Origin: Pseudomonas brassicacearum
GTDB lineage: Bacteria; Pseudomonadota; Gammaproteobacteria; Pseudomonadales; Pseudomonadaceae
Direction: 5' to 3'
Length of the DNA: 64,000 nt
Assembly (NCBI RefSeq): GCF_009601685.2
Contig: NZ_CP045701.2
Coordinates: forward strand, 4,464,001 to 4,528,000
Position numbers and translations under genes: made by a program. This document shows positions 11,901-20,692 of the stretch, one piece after another (positions within the stretch are counted from its first letter, which is position 1; every line of letters begins with the position of its first letter). A model generated the notes under the pieces. The model did not search any database, was not told the DNA's origin, and saw nothing but the letters and a program-made list of their open reading frames with translations.

Positions 11901-12252
11901 CCTGGAAGACACCATCGCCAAGATGCGCCGGCTCAAGAAGCTGGGGGTGAGCTTCGCCATGGACGATTTCGGCACCGGTTATTCGTCGCTGACCTACCTC
12001 AAGCGCCTGCCGGTGGACACACTGAAAATCGACCAGTCATTCGTGCGCGACGCCACCAGCGACCCCAACGACGCCGAGATTATCCGCGCCATTGTCGCCA
12101 TGGCCCGCAGCCTCAACCTGATCATGATTGCCGAAGGCGTTGAGACCCTGGAGCAATTGCAGTTCCTGCAAGGGCTTGGTTGTCATTTGTACCAGGGTTA
12201 TCTGCATAGCCGACCGTTGCCGCTGGAGGCGTTTGAGCGGTTGTTGCCGTGA
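8974..12252 (+). CDS. PAS-repeat diguanylate cyclase/phosphodiesterase (GGDEF-EAL)
   Basis: A 1092-aa protein predicted to make and/or degrade cyclic di-GMP. Five consecutive PAS or PAS/PAC modules span about residues 40-655, each ended by a DxT-type linker such as REITHQRQREQAL, LDTTEHKLAEQAL, LDITDQVEREQSL and RDITQQQRSEAAL. The GGDEF domain begins HLAYHDPLTNLPNRALLMDR and has an intact GGDEF at about 739, preceded five residues earlier by RLED, an RxxD inhibitory site. The EAL domain has EALVRW at about 872 and DDFGTGYSSLTYLKRLPVD. No membrane segment is seen, so it is probably a cytoplasmic sensor. Since both catalytic motifs are intact the net activity cannot be predicted. It starts 68 bp after the LysR gene. 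Confidence 0.94.
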   Translation: MPKPADHLPPLPRIQALDPKRSEQSWDSAPQLLAALNGARLGAWSWDIDSGQISWSRGTQALFGFDPRQPLPADVDYLDLLLPEDRARAVRAFHAAVAGAPLEQAMHHRIVWPDGSLHWLEISGSVLPDKHGRPRMIGVIREITHQRQREQALRSSEKRFATLFHLCPNMVLLTRQEDGLISEANQYFESLFGWPLHDVIGRTTLELGLWVDPGQRVKLLEAIKTKGELASMEVELRASNGQIHTGLLSAQKVELEGQPYLLSTFLDTTEHKLAEQALKDSQERLDLALDSAQLGTWDWHIPSGMLYGSARAAQLHGLEPKPFHESFDAFFEGVPTEERNNMRNAYRSLREGPAGNYQLTYRVQLPDGSSRYLESRSRLYRNDDGSPLRMAGTLLDITDQVEREQSLAASEEKFATLFQVSPDPICVTHQDSGRFLEINSSFTQTFGWTASDVIGLDADEIGLWDTSGSSLQRIERVIREQSLNNVAIVVHHKNGQPLTCVISSRQINVGNQPCIVTTLRDITQQQRSEAALKASEEKFAKAFHSSPDAITITELESGRYLEVNDGFCRLTGYRADEVIGHTVYEVGIWAEEKQRAALLAELQLKGRIVHQEMLGRNKRGEILTVEVSVEPITLNETACLLLTARDVSLLRNAEAQIRHLAYHDPLTNLPNRALLMDRLSQQIALLKRHNLRGALLFLDLDHFKHINDSLGHPVGDTVLKIITARLEASVRLEDTVARLGGDEFVVLLSGLEGSRSEVSKQVQTLANTLRELLSEPMFLDGQRLQVTPSIGIALIPDHGSTPTDLLKRADIALYRAKDSGRNTSQMFHTTMQKAASERLRMETDLRLALARGEFSVHFQPQVDARDNRIIGAEALVRWHHPDLGAQSPNEFIKVLEDSGLILEVGTWILDEACDGFKQLIAKGKIDPQQFSLCVNISPRQFRQSDFVERIENSLVTHGLPFSLLKLEITEGIVIQNLEDTIAKMRRLKKLGVSFAMDDFGTGYSSLTYLKRLPVDTLKIDQSFVRDATSDPNDAEIIRAIVAMARSLNLIMIAEGVETLEQLQFLQGLGCHLYQGYLHSRPLPLEAFERLLP

Positions 12253-12280
12253 CGTGGATATGAAGCTCGCGTTGGACTCT

Positions 12281-12450
12281 GTAGGAGCTGGCGAAGGCTT
12301 GGGCGGCGTTTGGACGATCTTTTGATCTTCGCTTGGGACTCAAGTGCCCTGAGGAAAGATCGCAGCCTCGTTGCACTCGACAGCTCCTACACAGCTCCTA
12401 CACAGCTCCTACGGGCGCGACGCAGCGAGAGCAAAGCCCCCTCGCCACAA
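12281..12450. repeat. Type C inverted repeat with type A remnant
   Basis: Left arm gtaggagctggcgaaggctt, centre gatcttttgatcttcgcttg, right arm aaagatcgcagcctcgttgc then cagctcctac iterated three times to 12412. It is followed by a type A right end (ccccctcgccacaa). Confidence 0.8.
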
Positions 12451-12476
12451 TTAATCTTCCACCGATATCCAAAATG

Positions 12477-12505
12477 AAAAAGGGCGCCATTGGGCGCCCT
12501 TCTTC
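12477..12505. terminator. Bidirectional rho-independent terminator
   Basis: Perfect AAGGGCGCC / GGCGCCCTT stem with an ATTG-type loop, A-rich on the left and T-rich on the right. It can end ibpA on the minus strand and the GGDEF-EAL gene on the plus strand. Confidence 0.75.
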
Positions 12506-12517
12506 ATTTGCGCGGCA

Positions 12518-12970
12518 TCAGTTTTGCAGTGCGGGTTGCTGCTGCGCTCCGTTGATCGGAATGCGCTTGGCTTTCGCCTCTTCCGGGATCACCCGCAGCA
12601 GGTCGATGCTCAACAGACCGTTGCTCAAGCCGGCGGACTTGATCTCGATATGATCGGCCAAGCGGAAGGACAGCTTGAACGCACGCTGGGCGATACCCTG
12701 GTGCAGGTAGGTGACGCTGTCGTTACTGGCTTCACGTTTGCCGCCACTGATGGTCAGCACACCTTTTTCCACTTGCAGGTCCAGGTCTTCTTCCTGGAAC
12801 CCGGCGGCGGCGACCACGATGCGGTACTCGTCATCACCATGTTTTTCCACGTTGTAAGGTGGATAGCTGCTGCCCGGCTCGTTGCGCAGGGCGGTTTCGA
12901 ACAAGTCGTTGAAACGGTCGAAACCTACCGAGGAACGGAACAGCGGGGCCAGCGAAAATGCAGTACTCAT
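12518..12970 (-). CDS. ibpA: Small heat-shock protein IbpA (Hsp20 family)
   Basis: A 150-aa ATP-independent holdase of the alpha-crystallin family. Seen: N-terminal MSTAFSLAPLFRSSVGFDRFNDLFE, alpha-crystallin domain with PPYNVEKHGDDEYRIVVAAA, GVLTISGGKRE, the AFKLSFRLADHIEI strand region and ISLGLLSIDL-like motif (NGLLSIDLLRVIP). The C-terminal IxI-type motif is present as RIPINGA. Length is typical of IbpA. Expression is likely doubly controlled: a sigma-32 promoter lies upstream and a ROSE-like hairpin hides the ribosome site (separate entries). A terminator follows. Confidence 0.95.
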   Translation of the reverse strand: MSTAFSLAPLFRSSVGFDRFNDLFETALRNEPGSSYPPYNVEKHGDDEYRIVVAAAGFQEEDLDLQVEKGVLTISGGKREASNDSVTYLHQGIAQRAFKLSFRLADHIEIKSAGLSNGLLSIDLLRVIPEEAKAKRIPINGAQQQPALQN

Positions 12971-13036
12971 GATTCAAATCTCCTGAAAAATTCAGCAAGT
13001 TTTTTTGTCTCCGCGACCCGAATTCGGCATCGCGTA
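12971..13036 (-). promoter_or_regulatory. ibpA: ROSE-like RNA thermometer in ibpA leader
   Basis: On the minus strand the last leader hairpin is CTTGCTGAA-TTT-TTCAGGAG, which buries the Shine-Dalgarno sequence AGGAG seven bases before the ATG. CTGAA pairs with TTCAG. The flanking TTG opposite GAG gives the G-G mismatch beside T-A and T-G pairs that is the hallmark of ROSE elements (UUGCU opposite the SD). The leader is about 66 nt from the predicted start of transcription. The fold was judged by eye. Confidence 0.75.
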
Positions 13037-13042
13037 ATCCCT

Positions 13043-13070
13043 ATCTAGGGACCGCCAAAAACTTTTCAAG
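13043..13070 (-). promoter_or_regulatory. ibpA: Sigma-32 heat-shock promoter of ibpA
   Basis: On the minus strand CTTGAAA (13070-13064), a 13-nt spacer, then CCCTAGAT (13050-13043), close to the heat-shock consensus CTTGAAA-N13-17-CCCCATNT. The predicted transcript starts near 13036. Confidence 0.8.
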
Positions 13071-13089
13071 AGCTTTTTATGAAATTTTT

Positions 13090-14049
13090 TCAGGCCGCTT
13101 CGGTGCGCTTCACACCCAACAAATGGCCCACCGCGTCCAGATCGGTTTCCCGACGCAAAGCGGTAAACAACGCCACCGCTTCGGGGTAATTGCGGGTCAG
13201 CATCGCCAGCCACTGCTTCAACCGGCCCGGGGCCTGGCGCGGTGTCAGTTGCTCGACCACTTGCACCCAGAAGTCCTGGAGCATCGGTTGCAACTCGGCC
13301 CAGGACATCTCGACCACGTCCTTACCGGCCCGGGCGGCGGCGATCTGCCGGGCCAGGTCAGGGCGGGAAACGAGACCGCGACCGAGCATGATGTCCTCGA
13401 CACCGCTGATTTCGCGGCAACGGCGCCAATCGTCCACGCTCCAGATATCGCCATTGGCGAACACCGGCACCTTGACCACTTCCTGCACCCGGGGAATCCA
13501 CTCCCAGTGGGCCGGAGGCTTGTAGCCATCGACCTTGGTCCGCGCATGCACCACGATGTGCGCCGCGCCGCCTTCGGCCAGCGCCGTAGCACAGACCAGC
13601 GCGCCGTCCGGGCTATCGAAACCCAGGCGCATCTTGGCGGTGACCGGGATGTGTTTCGGCACTGCGCGGCGCACGTGCTCGACGATTTCGTTGAGCAGTT
13701 CCGGCTCCTTGAGCAATACCGCCCCGCCCCTGGATTTGTTCACGGTCTTGGCCGGGCAACCGAAGTTCAAGTCGATAACCTGCGAACCCAGCTCACACGC
13801 CAACGCTGCGTTTTCCGCCAGGCACACCGGATCGGAACCGAGCAACTGCACCCGCAACGGCACGCCGGCAGCCGTCTGGGCACCGGTCAGCAGCTCAGGG
13901 GCGAGCTTATGAAAATAGGCCGGCGTGAGCAGACGGTCGTTGACGCGGACGAACTCGGTGACACACCAGTCGATCCCGCCAACACGGGTCAGGACATCCC
14001 GCAGGATGTTGTCGACCAACCCCTCCATGGGCGCCAGGGCAATTTGCAT
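13090..14049 (-). CDS. dusC: tRNA-dihydrouridine(16) synthase DusC
   Basis: A 319-aa flavoenzyme that reduces uridine 16 in the tRNA D-loop with NADPH. Seen: FMN-barrel start [40 protein letters not shown] with the catalytic cysteine in [39 protein letters not shown], and GNGDIWS-like [11 protein letters not shown]. The PMEG and HAR-KxxGYKPPA features match DusC better than DusA or DusB. The start used is ATG at 14049, four codons inside the longer frame, giving the conserved [10 protein letters not shown]. It faces ibpA on the same strand, with the ibpA promoter just past its stop. Confidence 0.93.
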   Translation of the reverse strand: MQIALAPMEGLVDNILRDVLTRVGGIDWCVTEFVRVNDRLLTPAYFHKLAPELLTGAQTAAGVPLRVQLLGSDPVCLAENAALACELGSQVIDLNFGCPAKTVNKSRGGAVLLKEPELLNEIVEHVRRAVPKHIPVTAKMRLGFDSPDGALVCATALAEGGAAHIVVHARTKVDGYKPPAHWEWIPRVQEVVKVPVFANGDIWSVDDWRRCREISGVEDIMLGRGLVSRPDLARQIAAARAGKDVVEMSWAELQPMLQDFWVQVVEQLTPRQAPGRLKQWLAMLTRNYPEAVALFTALRRETDLDAVGHLLGVKRTEAA

Positions 14050-14130
14050 GAAAACACACACTCGAACGAAAAAACGTGCGGCAGTTTACCGGATTTTGGC
14101 TACGACATCGGAATTCACCACCAATCCCCT

Positions 14131-14222
14131 GTGGGAGCCGAGCTTGCTCGCGAAAGCGCTGGGTCAGCTTGCAACGATGCCGGATGTGCCGCCGCTATCG
14201 CGAGCAAGCTCGCTCCCACAAG
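14131..14222. repeat. Type B REP pair overlapping the thioesterase 3' end
   Basis: Arms gtgggagccgagcttgctcg and tcgcgagcaagctcgctccc in inverted orientation. The right arm lies inside the reading frame of the neighbouring thioesterase and encodes its last residues. Confidence 0.85.
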
Positions 14223-14649
14223 GGTTTAGCGCCACGCCATAGCCCTCGATGAATTCCGGCGGCATGCGCTTGGGCCTGCCGGTGGACAATTCGATGCAGA
14301 CAAAGGTGGTCTGGGCCCGCAGTAAGGTGGTGTTGTCGCTGGGGCGGATCAACTGGAAATGCCGGGTCATCTTCAACCGCTGGTCCCAATCGACGATCCA
14401 GGTCGCCAACTGCAGTTCGTCGCCTTCATAGGCGGCCGCCAGGTAATCGATTTCATGCCGCACCACTGCCATGGCCCGGTCCAGGCGCCGGTACTCCACC
14501 AGATCCAGGCCCAAGCGCTGGGAATGGCGCCAGGCGCAGCGCTCGAGCCAGGTGACGTACACCGCGTTGTTGGCGTGGCCCAGTCCGTCGATGTCTTCGG
14601 CATTTACCTGAAGATCAATAATGAACGGTGTTGCGCGATCCCAGCCCAT
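14164..14649 (-). CDS. Acyl-CoA thioesterase, 4HBT hotdog family
   Basis: A 161-aa hotdog-fold protein, YbgC/4-hydroxybenzoyl-CoA thioesterase type. Seen: VNAEDIDGLGHANNAVYVTWLE with the catalytic-type Asp (DIDGLGHANN), and HEIDYLAAAYEGDELQLATW. The substrate is unknown. Its last residues, from CGSELARDSGG onward, are translated type B repeat; without the repeat the protein would end near GVALNP, about 18 residues earlier. It starts 45 bp downstream of the hydrolase gene, and TetR-hydrolase-thioesterase look like one transcription unit. Confidence 0.88.
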   Translation of the reverse strand: MGWDRATPFIIDLQVNAEDIDGLGHANNAVYVTWLERCAWRHSQRLGLDLVEYRRLDRAMAVVRHEIDYLAAAYEGDELQLATWIVDWDQRLKMTRHFQLIRPSDNTTLLRAQTTFVCIELSTGRPKRMPPEFIEGYGVALNPCGSELARDSGGTSGIVAS

Positions 14650-14694
14650 GCCCCTCTCCTGGTCGAATTTGGATCGGGGCAGTGTACCGGATGC

Positions 14695-15528
14695 TCAAGC
14701 CGATTGCCGCGCTTGCAGGCTTCTACCAGCCAGCAGTGACAACACCCCATCAATGACACGAGGATCGGCCAGAACCCGCTGATGCCCGCCCTGCGGCAGT
14801 CGCAGCAAGCGGCTGTCGAACCAGGCTTCATGAATCAGTTGCGACTCCTTGACCGAGACGAAAGTGTCGTCCTCGGCATGGACAATCAACCCCGGCACGT
14901 CCAGCTGGTAATGCGCAACGTCCATCTTCGAGGCGGGCATGCCCACATCGCTTTCCACCTGGCGAATGAACGCCGAACGCGCCTTGGGGGGCAGCCCCAT
15001 CATCCGGGAGAAACCGCGCAGTACCCCAAGAATGCGGGCGGGCGCGGCGATGCTGACCAACGTTTCGGTGCGCAACCCCAACTGAACCGCGAGCATGGCA
15101 CTGGCGCCCCCCATGGAATGCCCGATCACGGCCTGCAACGGCGGCAGCTCCGCGGCGGCTTCGAGCATGGCCCTGGCAAACAACAGGACATTCGCCTCGC
15201 GACCCGGTGAGCGCCCATGGGCCGGACCGTCCAGCGCCACCACCGTATAGCCGGCGTCTACCAGGGCCGTGATCAGCGCTGCAAACTGAGTCGGCCGCCC
15301 TTCCCAGCCATGCATCAGCAAGACTGCCGGACCTTTTCCCCAGCGCAAGGCCGAGAGACCGAAGCGCAAGGTGATACGCTCGGACGAGGCCAGCAGCGGC
15401 AGTTCCCAATCCCGCGGCGGCAAGTTCCGCGGGCGCATGAACAGCGAACGCATCTGCTTGGCCACCAGGCGCGGAGCCACCCAGCCAAGCGTGCCATTGA
15501 CGCTACGAATCCAGCTCAACCTGTTCAT
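14695..15528 (-). CDS. Alpha/beta-fold hydrolase
   Basis: A 277-aa serine hydrolase. Seen: oxyanion region LLMHGWEGRPTQF, nucleophile elbow AVIGHSMGGASAML (Ser), acid residue in VHAEDDTFVSV and His in PQGGHQRVLADP, giving a complete Ser-Asp-His triad. No signal peptide is evident, though the N-terminus is basic. The substrate is not predictable; a lysophospholipase- or esterase-like role is possible. It lies 28 bp downstream of the TetR gene, so TetR is likely its regulator. Confidence 0.88.
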   Translation of the reverse strand: MNRLSWIRSVNGTLGWVAPRLVAKQMRSLFMRPRNLPPRDWELPLLASSERITLRFGLSALRWGKGPAVLLMHGWEGRPTQFAALITALVDAGYTVVALDGPAHGRSPGREANVLLFARAMLEAAAELPPLQAVIGHSMGGASAMLAVQLGLRTETLVSIAAPARILGVLRGFSRMMGLPPKARSAFIRQVESDVGMPASKMDVAHYQLDVPGLIVHAEDDTFVSVKESQLIHEAWFDSRLLRLPQGGHQRVLADPRVIDGVLSLLAGRSLQARQSA

Positions 15529-15556
15529 CGCTCATCTCCAGGGCTTGCGCCTCAGC

Positions 15557-16096
15557 TCATCGCACCGCCGACTTGGCGGCACGCAGCAAACGGTCCGATA
15601 ACTCTCCAGGGCCCAGCGCCCGTGCCAGGGCCAGCCCGCCCACCATCAAGGCGATGTCGGCCAGGGCCTTGTCGGCGTCCTCCGGGCTGGCCGCCAATTG
15701 CGCGACCATCAACTCGATATGCTCATTGAGCACCTCACGAAACGCATCCGGCAGCCGGCCAAGCTCGCCGACCGACGCGGGGATCGGGCAGGCTTGCTCG
15801 GTGGAGTCACGGTGCTTGCGTGACAGATAGAACGCCGCCACCAGAGCGCGTCGCTCTTCGCCTGTCAGCTCGCCGTCCATGTCGGCGATCAAGCCGCGGC
15901 GCCGATTGAGCAACTGTTTGAATGCCTCGAGCATCAAGGCATCCTTGCTTTCGAAATGGGCATAAAAACCGCCCACTGTCAGCCCGGCCGCGCCCATCAC
16001 CTCGCCCACGCTCGGCTCTGCCGGCCCACGCTGGATCAGCGCATCGCTGGCGGCCTTGAGAATGCGTTCACGGGTTTGTGCCTTTTTATCGCTCAT
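15557..16096 (-). CDS. TetR/AcrR-family repressor
   Basis: A 179-aa regulator. N-terminal helix-turn-helix is RILKAASDALIQRGPAEPSVGEVMGAAGLTVGGFYAHFESKDAL (in two parts). The ligand domain follows, with CPIPASVGELGRLP resembling the TetR_C family whose members carry an AcPxxxL-type cysteine motif. First gene of the set with the downstream hydrolase and thioesterase. A palindromic site overlaps its promoter region (16124-16139), suggesting autorepression. The inducer is unknown. Confidence 0.92.
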   Translation of the reverse strand: MSDKKAQTRERILKAASDALIQRGPAEPSVGEVMGAAGLTVGGFYAHFESKDALMLEAFKQLLNRRRGLIADMDGELTGEERRALVAAFYLSRKHRDSTEQACPIPASVGELGRLPDAFREVLNEHIELMVAQLAASPEDADKALADIALMVGGLALARALGPGELSDRLLRAAKSAVR

Positions 16097-16123
16097 CGTC
16101 GCCTCCGAATATTACGACTGAAA

Positions 16124-16139
16124 TATTACCAATGTAATA
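16124..16139. promoter_or_regulatory. Candidate TetR operator
   Basis: Perfect palindrome TATTAC-CAAT-GTAATA, 28 bp upstream of the TetR start codon. A second half-site-like ATTAC lies at about 16110. The location suits an autoregulatory operator; binding is inferred. Confidence 0.5.
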
Positions 16140-16219
16140 ATTTTCCGCAAGCGGAAATTTGACCGCTGGTCAGAAGTCTATTTTCAAGGATAAGGGAATT
16201 GGCCGAACGCCAGACAAAC

Positions 16220-16250
16220 AAAAGGGCCATTCAAGAATTGAATGACCCTT
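16220..16250 (-). terminator. Terminator of the tRNA-Ala/Glu operon
   Basis: On the minus strand GGGTCATTCAA-TTC-TTGAATGGCCC followed by TTTTGTTT. It is downstream of the last tRNA-Glu, with a smaller CCCGC-TCT-GCGGG hairpin just before it. Confidence 0.75.
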
Positions 16251-16276
16251 ATAAAATCCCGCAGAGCGGGTAATCG

Positions 16277-16352
16277 TGGCGTCCCCTAGGGGACTCGAAC
16301 CCCTGTTACCGCCGTGAAAGGGCGGTGTCCTAGGCCACTAGACGAAGGGGAC
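16277..16352 (-). tRNA. tRNA-Glu (TTC), copy 2
   Basis: A 76-nt cloverleaf with acceptor GTCCCCT/AGGGGAC, anticodon TTC in CCTTTCACGG, TPsiC GGTTCGAGTCC-type arm, and encoded 3' GCCA. Last gene of the four-tRNA array. Confidence 0.97.
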
Positions 16353-16427
16353 ACAAACCTTCTGACTTGATCAGTGCTGAGAACTGATCGATTCAAGGAC
16401 GGTGTGGCCAGACCTTGAACCTGTAAT

Positions 16428-16503
<76 letters not shown>

Positions 16504-16556
16504 GGATTTTTCGCCTCGCGGCGGAGTGACATCTTGCAACATCGCTTCTGTAAAAC

Positions 16557-16632
16557 TGGCGTCCCCTAGGGGACTCGAACCCCTGTTACCGCCGTGAAAG
16601 GGCGGTGTCCTAGGCCACTAGACGAAGGGGAC
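16557..16632 (-). tRNA. tRNA-Glu (TTC), copy 1
   Basis: The same 76-nt sequence as the copy at 16277, displaced by 280 bp, with encoded CCA. Confidence 0.97.
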
Positions 16633-16711
16633 GCAAACCCTTCTATACAACTGATCAACGCTGAGTGTTGATCGCTTCAAGCCCCGTGTGGCCAGGCCTT
16701 GAAGTGTAAAT

Positions 16712-16787
<76 letters not shown>

Positions 16788-16808
16788 TCATCGCTGAGGA
16801 CGGGGCGA

Positions 16809-16837
16809 ATCTTAAGGGCGTATCGGAGGGCTGTCAA
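16809..16837 (-). promoter_or_regulatory. Sigma-70 promoter of the tRNA array
   Basis: On the minus strand TTGACA (16837-16832), a 17-nt spacer and TAAGAT (16814-16809). An A/T-rich UP-like stretch lies just upstream (about 16840-16875). A GC-rich CGCCCCGTCC discriminator follows the -10, as in stringently controlled tRNA promoters. Confidence 0.85.
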
Positions 16838-16925
16838 ATTTATTTTCAACAAATTTGAAAGTTTTTTGCCGGGATAACAATCACTTACCACCCTCCCCCA
16901 ATAAAACTGGGGCCTCGCCTGTTTC

Positions 16926-17062
16926 GTAGGAGCTGTGTAGGAGCTGTGTAGGAGCTGACGAGTGCAACGAGGCTGCGATCTTCCCCCAGCTATTTGAATC
17001 TCAAGCGAAAGATCAAAAGATCGCAGCCTCGCTTCGCTCGACAGCTCCTACGCAGCTCCTAC
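16926..17062. repeat. Type C inverted repeat with iterated left end
   Basis: The left end has gtaggagctgt repeated three times. The centre carries ggctgcgatcttcccccagc and aagatcaaaagatcgcagcc, and the right end is cagctcctacgcagctccta. It stops 7 bp before the gltX stop codon. Confidence 0.85.
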
Positions 17063-17068
17063 GAGTGA

Positions 17069-18550
17069 TCAGGCAATAGCGCCCAGCAGTTTTTCCCACT
17101 CCTTGTTTTCCTTCTTCGACACGCCACCGAGCAGATCGATGGCCTGGCGCAGGCGGAAACGGGTCAGGTCCGGCCCGAGGATTTCCATCGCATCGAGCAC
17201 CGACACCGAGCTGGCCTGACCGGTAATGGCGGCGAACATCAGCGGCATGGCATCGCGCAGTTTCAACTCCAGCGACTCGACCACGGCCTGGATGGTCGCG
17301 GTGATGCTGTCCTTCTCCCACTGACGCAGGCTTTCGAGCTTCCACAGGATCAGTTGCATCAACTGGCGCACCTGATCGCCCGAAAGCTTCTTGGATTCGA
17401 ACAACTTCGCATCCGGCGTCACGCCGCCGGCGAAGAAGAAGCCGGCCAGCGGGGCGATCTGGCTGAAGGTCTCAACCCTGCCCTGCACGTGGGGAGCGAT
17501 CTTCATCATGTACTCAGGGTTCAAGGCCCACTTCTGCACACGTGCGGCGAACTCTTCCACCGGCAGGTCCCGCAGCCACTGGCCGTTGAGCCACGACAGC
17601 TTCTCGACGTCGAAGATCGGCCCGCCCAGGGACACGCGCGACAGATCGAAATGCTCGACCATTTCCTGCAGCGAGAACTTCTCGCGCTCGTCCGGCATCG
17701 ACCAGCCCATGCGCCCCAGGTAGTTGAGCATTGCCTCGGGCATGAAGCCCATGCGCTCGTAGAACGTCACCGAGGTCGGGTTCTTGCGCTTGGACAGCTT
17801 GCTCTTGTCCGGGTTACGCAGCAGCGGCATGTAGCACAGCTGTGGTTGTTCCCAGCCGAAGTATTCGTAAAGCAGGATCAGTTTCGGCGCCGACGGCAGC
17901 CATTCTTCACCGCGCAGGACGTGGGTGATGCCCATCAGGTGATCGTCGACCACGTTCGCCAGGAAGTACGTCGGCAGGCCGTCGGTCTTCATCAGCACTT
18001 GCATGTCCATGCGATCCCACGGGATCTCGACATCGCCACGCAGCATGTCCGGCACCACGCAGACGCCTTCGGTCGGCACCTTCATGCGGATCACATGGGG
18101 CTCGCCGGCCGCCAGGCGACGGGCGACTTCTTCCTTGGACAGCAGCAGCGCCCGGCCGTCGTAGCGCGGGGTTTCACCACGGGCCATTTGCTCGGCGCGC
18201 ATCTGGTCCAGCTCTTCGGCGGTGCAGAAACATGGGAACGCATGCCCCATGTCCACCAGTTGCTGGCAATACTGCTTGTAGATGTCACCCCGCTCGCTCT
18301 GGCGGTACGGACCGTGCGGGCCGCCGACATCCGGGCCTTCGCTCCAGTCGATCCCCAGCCAGCGCAGGGCGTCGAAGATCTGCTGTTCGGACTCGCGGGT
18401 CGAACGCAACTGGTCGGTGTCCTCGATCCGCAGGATGAACTCGCCGCCATGCTGCTTGGCAAAGCAATAGTTGAACAAAGCGATGTAGGCGGTGCCGACA
18501 TGGGGATCGCCAGTGGGCGAAGGCGCGATGCGGGTGCGGACGGTGGTCAT
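17069..18550 (-). CDS. gltX: Glutamyl-tRNA synthetase
   Basis: A 493-aa class I synthetase that charges tRNA-Glu. Seen: HIGH-type motif in [19 protein letters not shown], the zinc-region-like [20 protein letters not shown]-type motif in [14 protein letters not shown], and an anticodon-binding C-terminal helical domain. Length is typical. Start ATG at 18550 ([14 protein letters not shown]). It lies next to the tRNA-Glu genes, as in other pseudomonads, and is 126 bp downstream of uvrB on the same strand. Confidence 0.98.
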   Translation of the reverse strand: MTTVRTRIAPSPTGDPHVGTAYIALFNYCFAKQHGGEFILRIEDTDQLRSTRESEQQIFDALRWLGIDWSEGPDVGGPHGPYRQSERGDIYKQYCQQLVDMGHAFPCFCTAEELDQMRAEQMARGETPRYDGRALLLSKEEVARRLAAGEPHVIRMKVPTEGVCVVPDMLRGDVEIPWDRMDMQVLMKTDGLPTYFLANVVDDHLMGITHVLRGEEWLPSAPKLILLYEYFGWEQPQLCYMPLLRNPDKSKLSKRKNPTSVTFYERMGFMPEAMLNYLGRMGWSMPDEREKFSLQEMVEHFDLSRVSLGGPIFDVEKLSWLNGQWLRDLPVEEFAARVQKWALNPEYMMKIAPHVQGRVETFSQIAPLAGFFFAGGVTPDAKLFESKKLSGDQVRQLMQLILWKLESLRQWEKDSITATIQAVVESLELKLRDAMPLMFAAITGQASSVSVLDAMEILGPDLTRFRLRQAIDLLGGVSKKENKEWEKLLGAIA

Positions 18551-18676
18551 GGCATGTCTCGGAAAGAATATAAAAGCGAAGATCGAACAGGGGGCGAATG
18601 GTAACAGGCGATGGCGGGCGGGCTCCAGTGAGAGCGGGATTTGTGTCGCCGGCCGTCAGACCGAGTCGCCCAAACC

Positions 18677-20692
18677 TCAAACGGTCAGCAACCGCTCGCG
18701 CAACTTGCCAATTTCATCACGCAACTGCGCCGCCGCCTCGAACTCCAGGTCCCGGGCCAGTTGGTACATTTTTTCTTCCAACTGCCGGATGCGCTTGGTG
18801 ATTTCGCTCGGCGAGCGCAGTTCGGCCTCGTAGCGGGCGCTCTCTTCGGCCGCCTTGGCCATGCCCTTGCGCTTCTTGCTGCGCGAGCCTGGCACGGTGG
18901 CGCCTTCCATGATGTCGGCAACGTCCTTGAACACACCCTTGGGGGTGATGCCATTGGCCAGGTTGAAGGCGATCTGTTTGTCGCGACGGCGTTCGGTCTC
19001 GCCGATGGCCCGCTCCATGGAACCGGTGATGCGGTCGGCATACAGAATCGCCCGACCGTTGAGGTTACGCGCCGCGCGACCGATGGTCTGGATCAACGAG
19101 CGCTCGGAACGCAGGAAACCTTCCTTGTCGGCGTCGAGAATCGCCACCAACGACACTTCCGGCATGTCCAGACCTTCGCGCAGCAGGTTGATGCCCACCA
19201 GCACGTCGAAGGTGCCCAGGCGCAAGTCGCGGATGATCTCGACCCGCTCCACCGTGTCGATGTCCGAGTGCAGGTAACGCACGCGCACGCCATGGTCGGC
19301 CAGGTAGTCGGTGAGGTCTTCGGCCATGCGCTTGGTCAGCGTGGTGACCAGCACCCGTTCCTCCACTGCCACACGCTTGGAGATTTCCGAGAGCAGATCA
19401 TCGACCTGAGTCAGCGCCGGGCGCACTTCAACCTGCGGATCGACCAGGCCGGTGGGCCGCACCACCTGTTCGACCACCCGCCCGGCATGCTCGGCCTCGT
19501 AGTTGCCGGGGGTGGCCGAGACGAAAATCGTCTGCGGGCTCACGCTTTCCCATTCGTCGAAGCGCATCGGCCGGTTGTCCAGCGCCGAGGGCAGCCGGAA
19601 ACCGTACTCCACCAGGGTTTCCTTGCGCGAACGGTCGCCTTTGTACATGGCGCCGACCTGGGGCACGCTGACGTGGGATTCGTCGATGACCAGCAAGGCA
19701 TCGGCCGGCAGATAGTCATACAAGGTCGGCGGCGGCGCGCCCGCCGGACGGCCCGACAGGTAGCGCGAGTAGTTTTCGATGCCGTTGCAGTAGCCCAGCT
19801 CGAGGATCATCTCCAGGTCGAACCGAGTCCGTTGTTCCAGACGCTGGGCTTCCACCAATTTGTTGTTCGAACGCAGGTATTCCAGGCGCTCCTGCAACTC
19901 GACCTTGATCCCTTCGATGGCATCGAGCAGGGTTTCCCGGGGCGTGACGTAGTGGCTCTTGGGGTAGAACGTGAAGCGTGGCAGCTTGCGGATGACTTCG
20001 CCGGTCAGCGGATCAAACGCCGAAAGGCTCTCCACTTCATCGTCGAACAGCTCGATGCGGATCGCTTCCAGGTCCGATTCCGCCGGGTAGATATCGATCA
20101 CGTCGCCACGCACCCGGAACGTCGCCCGGGCGAAATCCATGTCGTTACGGGTGTACTGCAAATCCGCCAGGCGCCTGAGCAAGGCGCGCTGGTCGAGTTT
20201 GTCGCCGCGATCCACGTGCAGCACCATCTTCAGGTAGGTTTCCGGGCTACCCAGGCCATAGATGCACGACACCGTGGTGACGATGATCGCGTCCTTGCGC
20301 TCAAGCAACGCCTTGGTCGCCGACAGTCGCATCTGTTCGATGTGGTCGTTGATCGAGGCATCCTTCTCGATGAAGGTGTCCGACGACGGCACGTAGGCCT
20401 CGGGCTGGTAATAGTCGTAGTAGGAAACGAAGTACTCCACGGCGTTATTCGGGAAAAACGCCTTGAACTCACCGTACAGCTGCGCCGCCAGGGTCTTGTT
20501 CGGCGCCAGTACCAGGGTCGGGCGCTGCACTTGGGCGATCACGTTGGCAATGCTGAAGGTCTTGCCCGAACCGGTCACACCGAGCAGTGTCTGGTGCGCC
20601 AGCCCGGCCTCGATGCCCTCGACCATCAAGCGGATGGCTTCCGGCTGATCGCCGGCGGGCTGGAAGCGGGTGACTAGCTGGAATTCAGACAT
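18677..20692 (-). CDS. uvrB: Excinuclease ABC subunit B
   Basis: A 671-aa DNA-repair helicase-like subunit that verifies lesions and loads UvrC in nucleotide excision repair. Seen: Walker [17 protein letters not shown], the beta-hairpin region [24 protein letters not shown]-like [13 protein letters not shown], motif [11 protein letters not shown], and a C-terminal UVR domain [20 protein letters not shown]. Start taken at ATG 20692 ([20 protein letters not shown]), the conserved N-terminus; the longer frame adds 32 unconserved residues. No clear LexA box was seen upstream. Confidence 0.98.
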   Translation of the reverse strand: MSEFQLVTRFQPAGDQPEAIRLMVEGIEAGLAHQTLLGVTGSGKTFSIANVIAQVQRPTLVLAPNKTLAAQLYGEFKAFFPNNAVEYFVSYYDYYQPEAYVPSSDTFIEKDASINDHIEQMRLSATKALLERKDAIIVTTVSCIYGLGSPETYLKMVLHVDRGDKLDQRALLRRLADLQYTRNDMDFARATFRVRGDVIDIYPAESDLEAIRIELFDDEVESLSAFDPLTGEVIRKLPRFTFYPKSHYVTPRETLLDAIEGIKVELQERLEYLRSNNKLVEAQRLEQRTRFDLEMILELGYCNGIENYSRYLSGRPAGAPPPTLYDYLPADALLVIDESHVSVPQVGAMYKGDRSRKETLVEYGFRLPSALDNRPMRFDEWESVSPQTIFVSATPGNYEAEHAGRVVEQVVRPTGLVDPQVEVRPALTQVDDLLSEISKRVAVEERVLVTTLTKRMAEDLTDYLADHGVRVRYLHSDIDTVERVEIIRDLRLGTFDVLVGINLLREGLDMPEVSLVAILDADKEGFLRSERSLIQTIGRAARNLNGRAILYADRITGSMERAIGETERRRDKQIAFNLANGITPKGVFKDVADIMEGATVPGSRSKKRKGMAKAAEESARYEAELRSPSEITKRIRQLEEKMYQLARDLEFEAAAQLRDEIGKLRERLLTV

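Noticed and set aside
18641..20677. 678-codon frame opposite uvrB
   Set aside because: Antisense shadow of uvrB, with no ribosome site or recognisable domain.
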